Assembly: GCA_019118365.1 (NCBI GenBank)
Contig: DWZA01000005.1
Span: 1 to 44,620, forward strand
Direction of reading: 5' to 3'
Source of the DNA: Candidatus Lachnoclostridium stercoravium
GTDB taxonomy: Bacteria > Bacillota > Clostridia > Lachnospirales > Lachnospiraceae
DNA: 44,620 nt
The position numbers and the translations under genes were made by a program. The notes beneath the pieces are model-generated. The model had not been told where the DNA came from. It saw nothing but the letters and a program-made list of their open reading frames with translations, and did no database searches. Positions 7,960 to 17,081 of the stretch are shown here, piece after piece; position 1 is the first letter of the stretch, and each line of letters begins with the position of its first letter.

Positions 7960-9687
7960 ATGCTGCTGCGACTTTTTTCCTATATGGGAAAATACCGGAA
8001 GTTCGCCTGTCTGGCCATTTTCTGCATTACTGCAGAATCGATCTTCGAACTTCTTGTGCCTTTTATCATGGCTGACCTGATCGATATCGGCGTGGCTGGC
8101 GGCGACAGGGCCTATATCTATTCCAAAGGGCTTCAGATGGTGGTCTGCGCCATACTGGCCCTGATCCTGGGCGCCGGAAGCGCCCGTTTTTCCGCCCTGG
8201 CCGGGCAGGGACTGGGAGCCGAGCTGCGAAAGGCTCAGTATGAAAGGCTCCAGTACTATTCTTTTTCCAATATTGACCATTTTCGGGTATCGTCTCTCGT
8301 CACCCGCCTTACCAGCGACGTGACCAATATCCAGAATACTGTAGCCGCCGGGATGCGGCCCTTCTGCAGAGGGCCGGTCATGCTGGTCATGGCCACAGCG
8401 GCGGCATTTACCATGAACCGGGAACTGGCAGTGGTTTTCCTTGTAGCCCTTCCCGTCCTGGCTGTCCTTCTCTTTCTGATCATTCTCCGTGTCCGGCCTC
8501 TTTACTCTAAGATGCAGGGCGCGGTAGATACGGTAAACCGGATCGTCCAGGAAAATCTCACCGCCATCCGGGTCGTCAAGGCTTACGTCCGGGAAGGCTA
8601 CGAGATCCATAAATTCGAAGAAGGCAACCAGAACTTAAGGAAGCAGTCGGAAACTGCTTTCTGTCTCGCTTCCCTAAACATGCCTTCCATGCAGTTTGTT
8701 ATGTACGGGACGATCCTGGCGCTGATCTGGTTCGGCGGGGAGCTGATCCTGCAGGGACGGATGCAGGTGGGGGAACTCACCGGATTTTTAAGCTATGTGC
8801 TCCAGCTGTTAAATTCCCTGATGATGATCTCCAACGTTTTTCTTATGATGACCCGTTCTCTGGCTTCCGGAGCCAGGATCCTGGAAGTCATTGACGAAAA
8901 GATCGATATTACTGACGAGGATGCCAGGGATATCCAGGTGCAGCATGGCGCCGTCACTTTCGAGCACGTCTGGTTCAAATATAAGGCAGACGCGAAGGAA
9001 TACGTTTTATCCGATATTTCCTTCCATATACGTCCCGGAGAGACGATCGGGATCCTGGGCCAGACCGGTTCCGCCAAATCCACTTTGGTGCAGCTTATTC
9101 CCCGGCTTTATGATGCCACAAAAGGCGTTGTAAAGATCGACGGGATCCCGGTGCGGGAATACCCGATCGAGCATCTGCGGGACGCCATAGCGGTCGTCCT
9201 CCAGAAAAACACTCTGTTTTCCGGTTCCCTGATCGACAATTTAAGATGGGGAAAGGAAGACGCTTCCATGGAAGAGATCGAAGAAGCCTGCCGCATCGCC
9301 TGCGTCGACGAATTTATCGGCCGCCTGTCCGACGGCTACAATACAGAAATGGGCCAGGGCGGGGTCAATGTATCCGGGGGCCAGAAGCAGCGGCTCTGCA
9401 TCGCCAGGGCAGTCTTAAAAAAGCCAAAGGTCCTGATCCTGGACGACTCCACAAGCGCCGTAGATACGGCTACCGAAGGAAAGATCCGCAAAGCGTTAAA
9501 GGAAAAGCTGCCTGATATGACGAAGATCATCATCGCGCAGAGGATCTCCTCCGTCCGCGGCGCCGACCGTATCATCCTCTTAGACGACGGCAGAGTAAGC
9601 GATATCGGGACTCACGAAGAGCTCCTTGGGCGCAGCCGGATCTATCAGGAAATCTATGAATCTCAGAAGGAAGGAGTGGATCTGTAA
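7960..9687 (+). CDS. ABC exporter subunit, heterodimer partner with degenerate ATPase site
   Basis: This 575-residue type IV (MDR-like) ABC half-transporter has six membrane segments in residues 1-310 and a nucleotide-binding domain after that. It has Walker A GQTGSAKST (near 366), signature SGGQK (near 472) and Walker B LILDDSTSAVD (near 491). The catalytic Glu after Walker B is Asp, and the switch His is Gln (IIAQRISSV). That is the usual pattern for the non-catalytic partner of heterodimeric exporters such as LmrC or TM287. The ATG at 7960 is chosen for its GGAGGT site; the frame is open upstream. Its stop overlaps the next start by one base (TAATG), so the two subunits are coupled. Likely substrates are drugs, lipids or peptides. 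Confidence 0.93.
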   Translation: MLLRLFSYMGKYRKFACLAIFCITAESIFELLVPFIMADLIDIGVAGGDRAYIYSKGLQMVVCAILALILGAGSARFSALAGQGLGAELRKAQYERLQYYSFSNIDHFRVSSLVTRLTSDVTNIQNTVAAGMRPFCRGPVMLVMATAAAFTMNRELAVVFLVALPVLAVLLFLIILRVRPLYSKMQGAVDTVNRIVQENLTAIRVVKAYVREGYEIHKFEEGNQNLRKQSETAFCLASLNMPSMQFVMYGTILALIWFGGELILQGRMQVGELTGFLSYVLQLLNSLMMISNVFLMMTRSLASGARILEVIDEKIDITDEDARDIQVQHGAVTFEHVWFKYKADAKEYVLSDISFHIRPGETIGILGQTGSAKSTLVQLIPRLYDATKGVVKIDGIPVREYPIEHLRDAIAVVLQKNTLFSGSLIDNLRWGKEDASMEEIEEACRIACVDEFIGRLSDGYNTEMGQGGVNVSGGQKQRLCIARAVLKKPKVLILDDSTSAVDTATEGKIRKALKEKLPDMTKIIIAQRISSVRGADRIILLDDGRVSDIGTHEELLGRSRIYQEIYESQKEGVDL

Positions 9688-11552
9688 TGGCAGGGCCAAG
9701 ATATATCGGCTTTAAAAAGCCCAAAAACACAAAAAAGACTCTTTTGCGCCTTTTAAGCTACCTGGGCCGGCACAAATGGAAGTTCTGCCTGGTGGCCGCC
9801 CTGGTCTTTGTCAGCGCAGGAGCCAATCTTATGGGAACTTATCTCTTAAAGCCTGTGATCAACCGCTTTATCGTTCCCGGAGACATGGACGGCCTTCTAA
9901 AGGCGGTCGCCGGCATGGCTGTCATGTATTTTTTAGGGGCCATGTCTACCCTTGGCTACAACCTGCTTATGGTAAAGACTTCCCAGCAGGTGATCCAGGA
10001 GATCCGCCAGGATCTGTTTTCCCATGTGCAGACTCTTCCCCTGAAGTATTTCGACGCCCACACCCACGGGGAGCTGATGAGCCGTTTTACCAACGACGTG
10101 GATACGGTGCAGGAAGCCATGAACAGCAGCTTTGCCATGATCATCCAGAGCTTTATGATGTTGTTTGGAACGATCGTGCTGATGATGGTATTAAGCCCGC
10201 TTTTGTCCCTGATCGTCGTAGTCTTCCTCATCCTCATGTTTTTCTTCATCAAAGTAAGCGGAAGCAGGAGCCGCAGATATTTTTCCCGCCAGCAGGCGGA
10301 GATCGGAAAATTAAACGGCTTCGTGGAAGAAATGATGGCCGGTCAGAAGGTGGAAAAGGTGTTCAATCACGAACGAAAGGACTTTGAAAAGTTCTGCGAG
10401 ATCAATGAAAATCTCCGGAAAGAAGGCACCGCCGCCCTCAGCTTTTCCGGCATGATGGTCCCTACCATCGTCAGCCTCTCCTACCTGAATTACGCGGTAT
10501 CCGCCTGCGTCGGCGGCATCTTTACCCTGACCGGGCTTTTAGATCTTGGCAGCCTGGCCGCTTATCTCGTATATGTGCGCCAGAGCGCCATGCCTTTAAA
10601 CCAGCTGACCCAACAGGTCAATTTTCTCCTGGCCGCCCTTTCCGGCGCGGAACGGATCTTTGAGATGATGGAGGAAAAACCGGAGATCGACGAAGGGAAG
10701 ATCACGCTCTGTAACGTCCGCGAAGAAGGCGGGCAGCTTCTGGAATGCCGGGAGGAAACCGGGCGCTTTGCCTGGAAGATCCCGGAAAATACCAGGGAAG
10801 GCTTTCGCTTTGTCCCCCTTCTTGGGGACGTGCGTTTTCACGACGTGGTATTTGGCTATACCCCTAAGAAAAACGTTCTCAACGGCATCTCCCTTTATGC
10901 CGAACCGGGGCAGAAGATCGCCTTCGTAGGCTCTACCGGGGCCGGAAAAACTACGATCGTAAACCTGATCAACCGTTTTTATGAGATCCGTTCCGGTTCC
11001 ATCACCTACGACGGGATCGATGTGCGCGACATAAAGAAAGACGATCTGCGCCGCTCCCTGTCCATGGTCATCCAGGATACCCACCTGTTCACCGGTACCA
11101 TCGCGGATAACATCCGCTACGGACGCCTGGATGCTTCCGACGAAGAGGTCCGTGAGGCGGCGCGGATCGCCAACGCGGATTCCTTTATCCGACGGCTCCC
11201 CGACGGGTACGATACCATGCTGTACAGCGACGGCAGCAGCCTCTCCCAGGGGCAGCGTCAGCTTCTTGCCATTGCCAGGGCAGCCGTCGCCAGGCCGCCT
11301 GTCCTCATCCTGGACGAAGCTACAAGCTCCATCGATACCCGGACTGAACGGTTGATTGAAAAGGGAATGGATGCTATTATGGAGGGGCGGACGGTATTTG
11401 TGATCGCCCATCGTCTTTCCACTGTCCGCAATTCCCACGCGATCATGGTCCTGGAACAGGGACGGATCATTGAGCGCGGCAGCCACGAAGAACTTCTGCG
11501 TCAAAAGGGACGTTATTATCAGCTCTATACAGGGCAATATGAACTGGAGTGA
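9687..11552 (+). CDS. ABC exporter subunit, heterodimer partner with canonical ATPase residues
   Basis: This 621-residue half-transporter has six membrane segments (about 20-330) and a linker of about 45 residues before the nucleotide-binding domain. It has Walker A GSTGAGKTT (near 414), Walker B LILDEATSSID with the catalytic Glu, and switch VIAHRLSTV with His. The signature is LSQGQ instead of LSGGQ. Combined with the Asp and Gln changes in the partner, this gives one active and one degenerate ATP site, as known for LmrCD and TM287/288. It overlaps the partner's stop by one base and is followed at once by a MarR gene, which probably controls the pair. Confidence 0.94.
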   Translation: MAGPRYIGFKKPKNTKKTLLRLLSYLGRHKWKFCLVAALVFVSAGANLMGTYLLKPVINRFIVPGDMDGLLKAVAGMAVMYFLGAMSTLGYNLLMVKTSQQVIQEIRQDLFSHVQTLPLKYFDAHTHGELMSRFTNDVDTVQEAMNSSFAMIIQSFMMLFGTIVLMMVLSPLLSLIVVVFLILMFFFIKVSGSRSRRYFSRQQAEIGKLNGFVEEMMAGQKVEKVFNHERKDFEKFCEINENLRKEGTAALSFSGMMVPTIVSLSYLNYAVSACVGGIFTLTGLLDLGSLAAYLVYVRQSAMPLNQLTQQVNFLLAALSGAERIFEMMEEKPEIDEGKITLCNVREEGGQLLECREETGRFAWKIPENTREGFRFVPLLGDVRFHDVVFGYTPKKNVLNGISLYAEPGQKIAFVGSTGAGKTTIVNLINRFYEIRSGSITYDGIDVRDIKKDDLRRSLSMVIQDTHLFTGTIADNIRYGRLDASDEEVREAARIANADSFIRRLPDGYDTMLYSDGSSLSQGQRQLLAIARAAVARPPVLILDEATSSIDTRTERLIEKGMDAIMEGRTVFVIAHRLSTVRNSHAIMVLEQGRIIERGSHEELLRQKGRYYQLYTGQYELE

Positions 11553-11557
11553 CAGAT

Positions 11558-12004
11558 ATGAGCAATATAGATATAAAGACATTGCTGCGCCAGGCGGAGC
11601 TGGCCAGAAAGCGTATGCTCCGCCCCCGTTTCCTGGATATCGGCCTGACGGTCGGCCAGGGGCAGCCCCGGATCCTTCAGAACCTCCTGGAATACGGGCC
11701 TCAGACTCAAAAGGAGCTGGCGGACCACTGCTTTCTGGACGTGACCACCATGTCCAGGACCTTAGACCGGATGGAGGCGGCCGGCCTTTTAGAGCGGGAA
11801 GATCATCCCGGCAGCCGCCGCTCCTACCTGATCTGCCTCACAGACCTGGGCCGCGAAAAGGCCGGTCAGGTGATGGAGATCTTCCAGCAGGCTAACCAGA
11901 TCATGCTGGCCGGGATCCCGGACGAAGAGGCCGAGCAATTTTGCATTACTTTGGAAAAGATCCTGAAAAACATCCAGAAGGAAACCGACGGGGAGGCATT
12001 ATAA
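11558..12004 (+). CDS. MarR-family transcriptional regulator
   Basis: This 148-residue winged-helix regulator has a DNA-binding core (about 35-105) with QTQKELADHCFLDVTTMSRT as recognition region, followed by a wing and AGLLEREDHPGSRRSYLICLT, typical of MarR. The first ATG after the GGAG site is at 11558, 5 bp downstream of the exporter stop, so it is co-transcribed with the ABC pair. MarR genes usually lie upstream of such exporters; here it is downstream, which would give feedback only if it binds the promoter before 7960. The ligand is unknown. Confidence 0.9.
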   Translation: MSNIDIKTLLRQAELARKRMLRPRFLDIGLTVGQGQPRILQNLLEYGPQTQKELADHCFLDVTTMSRTLDRMEAAGLLEREDHPGSRRSYLICLTDLGREKAGQVMEIFQQANQIMLAGIPDEEAEQFCITLEKILKNIQKETDGEAL

Positions 12005-12033
12005 AAAGCCGTTTTCGGCGGAAAGGAAATTTT

Positions 12034-13032
12034 ATGAATAAAAAAAGATATGTCTGCTCCCTGCTTTTTTCTCTGGCTTTTCTCCTGCTTCTTACAGGCT
12101 GCGGCCAGAAGCAGGAAGAGGCGGAAGGAACCGATTATTCAGACAGTACAAACTGGGCTTATCTGGAAGCGGATGAGACAGGGACAGAGGCGGATGTTTT
12201 CTTTATCTGCCCTTCTGTATACGGCGGGTCCGAGGACGCCTGCAACATGTCCTTAACTGACGAGGATACAAAAGAAAGCTTTGTGGGAGCCATCAATATG
12301 GAAAAGGGGATCTATGAAGAAAATACCCGTTTTTTCGCGCCCTATTACAGGCAGATCGGGTTAAATGTCTATGAGATGCCGGAGGAAGACCGGGAACCTT
12401 ATCTGGAAATTGCCTATGAAGACGTAAGAGATGCTTTTGATCATTATTACGACAATTACAATGAGGGCGAGCCTTTTATCCTCGCCGGGTTCTCCCAGGG
12501 CGCGGATATGTGCCTGCGGCTCTTAAAAGACTGCTTTGATGATGAAGAGCTGCAGGATCAGCTGATCGCCTGCTATGCCATCGGCTGGCGGGTGACAGAG
12601 GAGGATCTGGAGGAATACCCGCAGCTGAAAATGGCCCAGTCCGAAGATGATACCGGCGTGATCGTCTCCTTCAACAGCGAGGCGGAGGATGTGACAGACT
12701 CTCTTATGATCCCGGAAGGGACAAAGTCCCTTGCCATCAATCCTTTAAACTGGAAGACCGACGGGACTGCGGCGGATAAAAGCCTGAACAAGGGCGCCTG
12801 CTTTACAGATTACAGCGGAGCCATTACAGAAGAGATCCCGCAGCTGACCGGCGCGTATATCGACGAAGCGCGAGGTTCTCTTAAAGTCCCTGACGTATCC
12901 CCGGAAGATTATCCGGCCGGCCTTTCCATCTTTACAGACGGCATCTACCATCTGTACGACTACCAGTTCTTTTACCGGAACCTCCAGGAAAACGTACAGA
13001 CGCGCATCCAGGCCTACGGGGCCGGACGCTGA
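12034..13032 (+). CDS. DUF3089-family lipoprotein, alpha/beta-hydrolase-like
   Basis: This 332-residue secreted lipoprotein has a signal peptide with a lipobox ending in LLTGC (Cys near residue 23), then an acidic spacer and a globular domain. The motif GFSQG near residue 151 fits the nucleophile elbow of alpha/beta hydrolases, and the overall layout fits the DUF3089 family. I expect an esterase or lipase-like activity at the outer face of the membrane, but the substrate is not known for the family. The ATG at 12034 has an AAAGGAAAT site. It lies 29 bp after the MarR gene and may share its transcript. Confidence 0.82.
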   Translation: MNKKRYVCSLLFSLAFLLLLTGCGQKQEEAEGTDYSDSTNWAYLEADETGTEADVFFICPSVYGGSEDACNMSLTDEDTKESFVGAINMEKGIYEENTRFFAPYYRQIGLNVYEMPEEDREPYLEIAYEDVRDAFDHYYDNYNEGEPFILAGFSQGADMCLRLLKDCFDDEELQDQLIACYAIGWRVTEEDLEEYPQLKMAQSEDDTGVIVSFNSEAEDVTDSLMIPEGTKSLAINPLNWKTDGTAADKSLNKGACFTDYSGAITEEIPQLTGAYIDEARGSLKVPDVSPEDYPAGLSIFTDGIYHLYDYQFFYRNLQENVQTRIQAYGAGR

Positions 13033-13064
13033 TCCCGGAACTGCCTGACCCGGCTCGAAGTTCC

Positions 13065-14000
13065 CTACAGAAGCCGGATCAGCACAGCCCCCAGGATCAT
13101 GACCGCTACACCTGCCGCCTTTCTAAGAGTGATCGACTGCTGGCGGACTTCAAACAGGCCTGCCTGGTCGATCAGAAGGCCGCCCGTAGTGGAACCCACT
13201 AAAAGGATGATCACGCACATACCGGTTCCGATCCTGTGGGAAAGAAATACATTTGCAAGATTATAAAGAGCTCCAAGCACGCCCCCGGTCCACATCCACC
13301 AGGGGCCTTTTAATACCATCCTGTGCTCGATCCCTTTCTGAGTCGCCAGCTGGATCATGCACGCTGTAAAAAGCAGTCCTACGCCTACCAGAAAGGATAT
13401 GACGGACGCCCGGACCGGCGATTCCATAACCTGGCCTACGTGGCCGTTGATCGCTGTCTGAACGGAGATCATCATACCGATTAATACGCCCAGGGCCTGC
13501 CATACAAAACGGCCCGGCGTCTTCGCCTCCTGCTTCGATGGAGAAGCCTCGCCTCCGCTCTTGGCTGCGGAAACGATAAATACTCCCGTAACGACTAAAA
13601 CAGCGCCCGCCGCCCGCAGAGCTGTCAGGCTTGTCTGATCGGAGCAGAACCATCCGAAGTGGTCGATGACCAGCCCCATGAGCACCTGCCCCATGACCGG
13701 AAGGACGACTGTCTGCACGCTTCCCAGCTTTGGAAAGATCATGATATTTCCTGTGAGGAAGATCACTCCGCACACGCCTCCGCCCCAGATCCAGAAAGGT
13801 TCCTGGAACATCCTGTCCCATGGAAGCGACAGGCCGCCTTCTGTTATAAAAAGAAGGATCAGCAAAAATAAAAGGGACACCGTAAAAGAAATAAACGATG
13901 CCCGAAAAGGCGAGCCTGCCTGTTTACGCAGTCTCGCGTTAACGCTTGTCTGCACCGGCAGGCCCACTCCCGCCGCAAGTCCTACTAAGATCGAAACCAT
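13065..14000 (-). CDS. YdcZ-type (DUF606) DMT-superfamily transporter, two fused domains
   Basis: This 311-residue integral membrane protein has about ten hydrophobic segments. The two halves resemble each other: GLAAGVGLPVQTSVNARLRKQAGSP in the first and GMMISVQTAINGHVGQVMESP in the second both match the N-terminal pattern of the single-domain DUF606 family (about 150 residues). This is therefore the fused, internally duplicated form. The substrate is unknown; relatives are called drug/metabolite transporters. The ATG at 14000 has a GGAG site. It is convergent with the DUF3089 gene, only 32 bp apart, and I see no clear terminator between them. Confidence 0.85.
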   Translation of the reverse strand: MVSILVGLAAGVGLPVQTSVNARLRKQAGSPFRASFISFTVSLLFLLILLFITEGGLSLPWDRMFQEPFWIWGGGVCGVIFLTGNIMIFPKLGSVQTVVLPVMGQVLMGLVIDHFGWFCSDQTSLTALRAAGAVLVVTGVFIVSAAKSGGEASPSKQEAKTPGRFVWQALGVLIGMMISVQTAINGHVGQVMESPVRASVISFLVGVGLLFTACMIQLATQKGIEHRMVLKGPWWMWTGGVLGALYNLANVFLSHRIGTGMCVIILLVGSTTGGLLIDQAGLFEVRQQSITLRKAAGVAVMILGAVLIRLL

Positions 14001-14094
14001 CTCTTATCCGCTCCTTACTTCTATCTTTTGTAGATATTTTAACACTTTTTCATAAAAAAGCAAAGAACTTTGCTTCCGGTCATTCCCTTGGTTT

Positions 14095-14196
14095 GTAATC
14101 AGTTCAGCCGTGCGCCAGGATATATGTCAAATTGCTTTTACAAGCAAGCTTGTAACGCTCTTTATCACATATCCTGGCGCACGGCCGAACTGTTAC
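14095..14196. repeat. Hairpin repeat, CGTGCGCCAGG arm type
   Basis: The ends are GTAATCAGTTC and GAACTGTTAC, the arms CCGTGCGCCAGGATATATG and CATATCCTGGCGCACGG, and the core TTACAAGCAAGCTTGTAA. It is nearly the same sequence as 32789-32889. Its right end supplies the TAA stop codon of telA (14193-14195), so the repeat and the gene overlap. Confidence 0.92.
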
Positions 14197-15332
14197 CTTG
14201 ATTTTGCTCCTCTTAAAACGTCCTTCAGCTCTCCTTCCAGACGGTTCAGCTCCGCCTCCGCCGCCTGGCGTTTTTCCCTGCCTTCCTTCTGGATAGAAAG
14301 GGTTTCCTCGATCGCTGCGATCAGGTTCTCATTCGTCTTTTTCAGCGTTTCCATATCCACGACGCTTCTCTCCGCTTCCTTCGCCGTCTCGATCGTGTTG
14401 GTCTTCAGCAGCTCCGAATTGCGCTTCAGCAATTCGTTGGTCGTCTCAGAGATCTCCTGATTCAGCTTCAGAACCTTCTGCTGCTTTCCAAGCCCCAATG
14501 CGATCACGATCTGGCTTTTCCAGATAGGGATCGTATTCAGCACTGCCGTCTGGATCTTATCCACCAAAAGCTTATCGTTATTCTGGATCAGCCGGATCTG
14601 GGGAGCCGTCTGGATCGCGATCGTTCGGCTAAGCTTTAAGTCGTGGACCTTCTTTTCAAAGCGGTTTACATTTTCTTCAAAATCATGGACCAGCTGGGCC
14701 GCCATAGGATCCGGAGAAGCCGCCGCCTGTGCCTTCAGGCCTGGGATATCCTGCTCCCGCAGTTCCCGGATGCGCTCTTCTCCCGCAGTAATATAAAGAT
14801 TCAGCTCCTGAAAATACTCCAGGTTCTTTTCATACATCATATCGAACATCCCGATATCTTTGAGCATCTCCATCTTCGCCTGATCCAGCTTTCCTTCGAT
14901 CTGATCGATCTGGACCTCCAGCTTTTCATATCGCATCATCATCTTTTCCAGCTTCTTCTTGGCGCTGGAAAATAAAGGAATCTTATCCAGGATCCCTTCG
15001 TCGTCCCCTCCTGCAGAAAAATCCGCGTCTCTGATATCAGAAACCAGGCTCTGAAGAAGCTCTCCTACGTAGCCGCTGTCCTTGGAACGGACGGTATTCA
15101 GGATAGAATCCGCAAAATCAGAAATATTTCTCTGGGCCGGCGTGCCAAACTGGATACACGCCTGAGAGTCCATCACATTCAGGCCGTTTTTAATAGAATC
15201 TACTTTTTTCCTCTCTTCTTCGGTCAGCTGCCGCGTTTTAGCTGCCTCCGGCGTTTCCTCGCCTGCTGTTTCTGCCAGGCCTGTGTTCGCCTGCCTGTTC
15301 TTCATAAGATCTTCCAGCGATATATTAGCCAT
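14193..15332 (-). CDS. TelA/KlaA-family toxic anion resistance protein
   Basis: This 379-residue cytoplasmic protein is mostly long helices and matches the TelA family, which is linked to tellurite and other stress resistance and whose molecular role is unclear. Characteristic segments include FADSILNTVRSKDSGYVGELL, IPLFSSAKKKLEKMMMRYEKLEVQID and QTAPQIRLIQNNDKLLVDKIQ. A basic C-terminus ends in RGAKSR, and the stop codon comes from the hairpin repeat. The ATG at 15332 has AAAGGAGGG upstream. It is the last gene of a four-gene operon with an XpaC-like protein and two solute-binding-like proteins, and it lies 41 bp after its neighbour. XpaC-TelA pairing is known from Bacillus. Confidence 0.92.
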   Translation of the reverse strand: MANISLEDLMKNRQANTGLAETAGEETPEAAKTRQLTEEERKKVDSIKNGLNVMDSQACIQFGTPAQRNISDFADSILNTVRSKDSGYVGELLQSLVSDIRDADFSAGGDDEGILDKIPLFSSAKKKLEKMMMRYEKLEVQIDQIEGKLDQAKMEMLKDIGMFDMMYEKNLEYFQELNLYITAGEERIRELREQDIPGLKAQAAASPDPMAAQLVHDFEENVNRFEKKVHDLKLSRTIAIQTAPQIRLIQNNDKLLVDKIQTAVLNTIPIWKSQIVIALGLGKQQKVLKLNQEISETTNELLKRNSELLKTNTIETAKEAERSVVDMETLKKTNENLIAAIEETLSIQKEGREKRQAAEAELNRLEGELKDVLRGAKSR

Positions 15333-15373
15333 TGTATGGCCCTCCTTTACACATGATCTGTAATCGTTTCAGC

Positions 15374-16447
15374 CTACTGCAGGCTGTCTATGATCTGGCG
15401 CATCACAGCGTAATCCGGCATCTGCATAACCCTGGTGATGTCCTTCGCCAGCCCGTTTACTCCAAATCCCGACGTATCCGTCGCTGCGGAATAGACGCTG
15501 GTGCGGAAGCCGTGTTTTTCCCATGCCAGCTCCTGTACCTGAGGATCCAGAAGGCCGTCCACCGCCATTTCCCCGTTCTCCGTCAGCGCAATGTAGATAT
15601 GGGTGGACCATACCGTGGGCGAGGGATAAAGCATAACGATATCGTCCTTGATCTTCGCAAAATCGTCCGGCTGCTCCACGGCAAATTCCAGAAGCTGGCT
15701 CTCGTATCCGGCGATGATCGGTTTCGCTCCCACGCCCATTTTCAGAAACTGGCTGAACAGGTCTGAGGATGAGGTTTCCATATACCCCAGCTTGTCAAAT
15801 ACTTCCTGCAGCTGCGGAAGGATCCTTGGGAGCGCTTCTTCATCCACTGTAACCCCTCCGTTCAGAGTATTGGCCAATAAACCGGCAAACATATTGCCGG
15901 AATTGGATTTTGCAGGATCCGTCGTGTCGATAGAGACGTTTCCATAGAGTTCCGGAAGACCGATCTCCTTCCAGGATCGTTCTTCGGTGATGATCCTGGC
16001 CATTTCCGCCATATCCAGGTACATCACCCCGTCTTCCTCTGATACGATTCCCTGCTCTTCCAGTACGTCCGACACGATCTTATGGGTATACAGCACGATC
16101 GGAGTATTCAAAATGATCTCGCTCTTTGCCGGTTCCCCTTTCAGCTCCCGGTAATACTCCAGGGCTGTCTGGCTGGAGGGGAAGAGGTAATCCATGCCTT
16201 CCTGATCCAGGATCACCATATCCAGGGATCCAGCCTTGGAATAATCTATCTCGATCCCATACTGATCTCTCAGTATCTCCTGGACCTCTTCGTCTTCGAT
16301 AAAACCGATCTTTTCTCCTCCCAGATATCCGGTAAGCCGGATCGGTTCCTTTTTTCCTGCAGTCATCTGGTAAATGATCCCTGTTCCCGCCGCTATAACG
16401 ATCAAAAGCAGCAGTCCCAGGAGTCTTGGATTAATCGTCTTCTTCAT
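15374..16447 (-). CDS. Membrane-anchored extracellular solute-binding-like protein
   Basis: This 357-residue protein has one N-terminal hydrophobic segment (about 8-28) without a lipobox cysteine, so it is probably a signal anchor. The rest resembles type 2 periplasmic-binding proteins: STDTTDPAKSNSGNMF-like substrate-loop sequence (IDTTDPAKSNSGN), a GAKPIIAGYESQLLEFA segment and a VVLYP-like hinge (IVMLYPSPTVWS). No permease or ATPase gene is nearby, so it is more likely a sensor or assembly partner than a transporter part. Its start overlaps the end of the XpaC-like gene by 17 bp. The N-terminal lipoprotein of the same operon has a similar binding domain. Confidence 0.75.
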   Translation of the reverse strand: MKKTINPRLLGLLLLIVIAAGTGIIYQMTAGKKEPIRLTGYLGGEKIGFIEDEEVQEILRDQYGIEIDYSKAGSLDMVILDQEGMDYLFPSSQTALEYYRELKGEPAKSEIILNTPIVLYTHKIVSDVLEEQGIVSEEDGVMYLDMAEMARIITEERSWKEIGLPELYGNVSIDTTDPAKSNSGNMFAGLLANTLNGGVTVDEEALPRILPQLQEVFDKLGYMETSSSDLFSQFLKMGVGAKPIIAGYESQLLEFAVEQPDDFAKIKDDIVMLYPSPTVWSTHIYIALTENGEMAVDGLLDPQVQELAWEKHGFRTSVYSAATDTSGFGVNGLAKDITRVMQMPDYAVMRQIIDSLQ

Positions 16448-17051
16448 AGCCCTCCGCCTTCATGGTCTGTTTCAGCAGACGTATGTCTGCATCCATGTCC
16501 ATCAGTTCATTTTGCATTAACTTTTCAAATTGTCCGGCAAACGCCCGGTTCAATACCAGCAGCGCCTGCCTCGTCTGTCCCTTCAGCCGGTCCGCCTCTT
16601 TGGTAGACAGCCCGGTTTTCTGGAGTTTTACGTATTTTTCCAGTAATTTAGAAGCAGTATCCTGGTAATAATCAATAAATCGCCTGGCAGTCATGATCTT
16701 TTCCGGATGATCTTCCAGATATTTCAGGATGCGCCCCGCCGTTTCGTGAAGTCGCCTGGATTCCAGCTTCATCTGCGGATCTTCGATGGATTCCATGGAG
16801 CTTCCAATGCTCTTAAAGTCCGCCCTGGCTTCCGCAAGCTTCTGTTCCAGCGCCTGTCCCCCTGGGATCTCTTCTACGTCAATGCCTCCCAGCTGCCTCT
16901 TCGGCTTTGTAAATAGAGTCAGTCCGCCGTATACGCCTGCCGCCAGGATCACTGACACGATCCATCCGAGTCCAAGGATCTGCCAGGCTATGGCAAAAAA
17001 CAGGACTGCTCCGAGAAGCGATGTAAAAATGCTGCCTATCTCTTTTTTCAA
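16431..17051 (-). CDS. XpaC-like 5-bromo-4-chloroindolyl phosphate hydrolysis family protein
   Basis: This 206-residue protein has two hydrophobic segments at the N-terminus (about 8-48), then a charged helical cytoplasmic domain with IPGGQALEQKLAEA, typical of the XpaC family. The family name comes from a hydrolysis phenotype and no enzyme mechanism is established. It pairs with TelA in many Firmicutes. The start is TTG at 17051, 9 nt after AAGGAG. It overlaps the following gene by 17 bp and follows the VWA lipoprotein by 30 bp, so the operon is tightly coupled. Confidence 0.85.
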   Translation of the reverse strand: MKKEIGSIFTSLLGAVLFFAIAWQILGLGWIVSVILAAGVYGGLTLFTKPKRQLGGIDVEEIPGGQALEQKLAEARADFKSIGSSMESIEDPQMKLESRRLHETAGRILKYLEDHPEKIMTARRFIDYYQDTASKLLEKYVKLQKTGLSTKEADRLKGQTRQALLVLNRAFAGQFEKLMQNELMDMDADIRLLKQTMKAEGYEEDD

Positions 17052-17081
17052 CCTGTCTTACTCCTTCATGGTCAAATATCG

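Noticed and set aside
10596-11582. Long antisense frame over the second ABC subunit and the MarR start
   Set aside because: It overlaps strongly conserved ATPase motifs on the other strand and shows no protein family of its own.
14110-14460. 116-codon plus-strand frame over the repeat and the telA end
   Set aside because: It is antisense to telA and begins inside the repeat, with no independent evidence.
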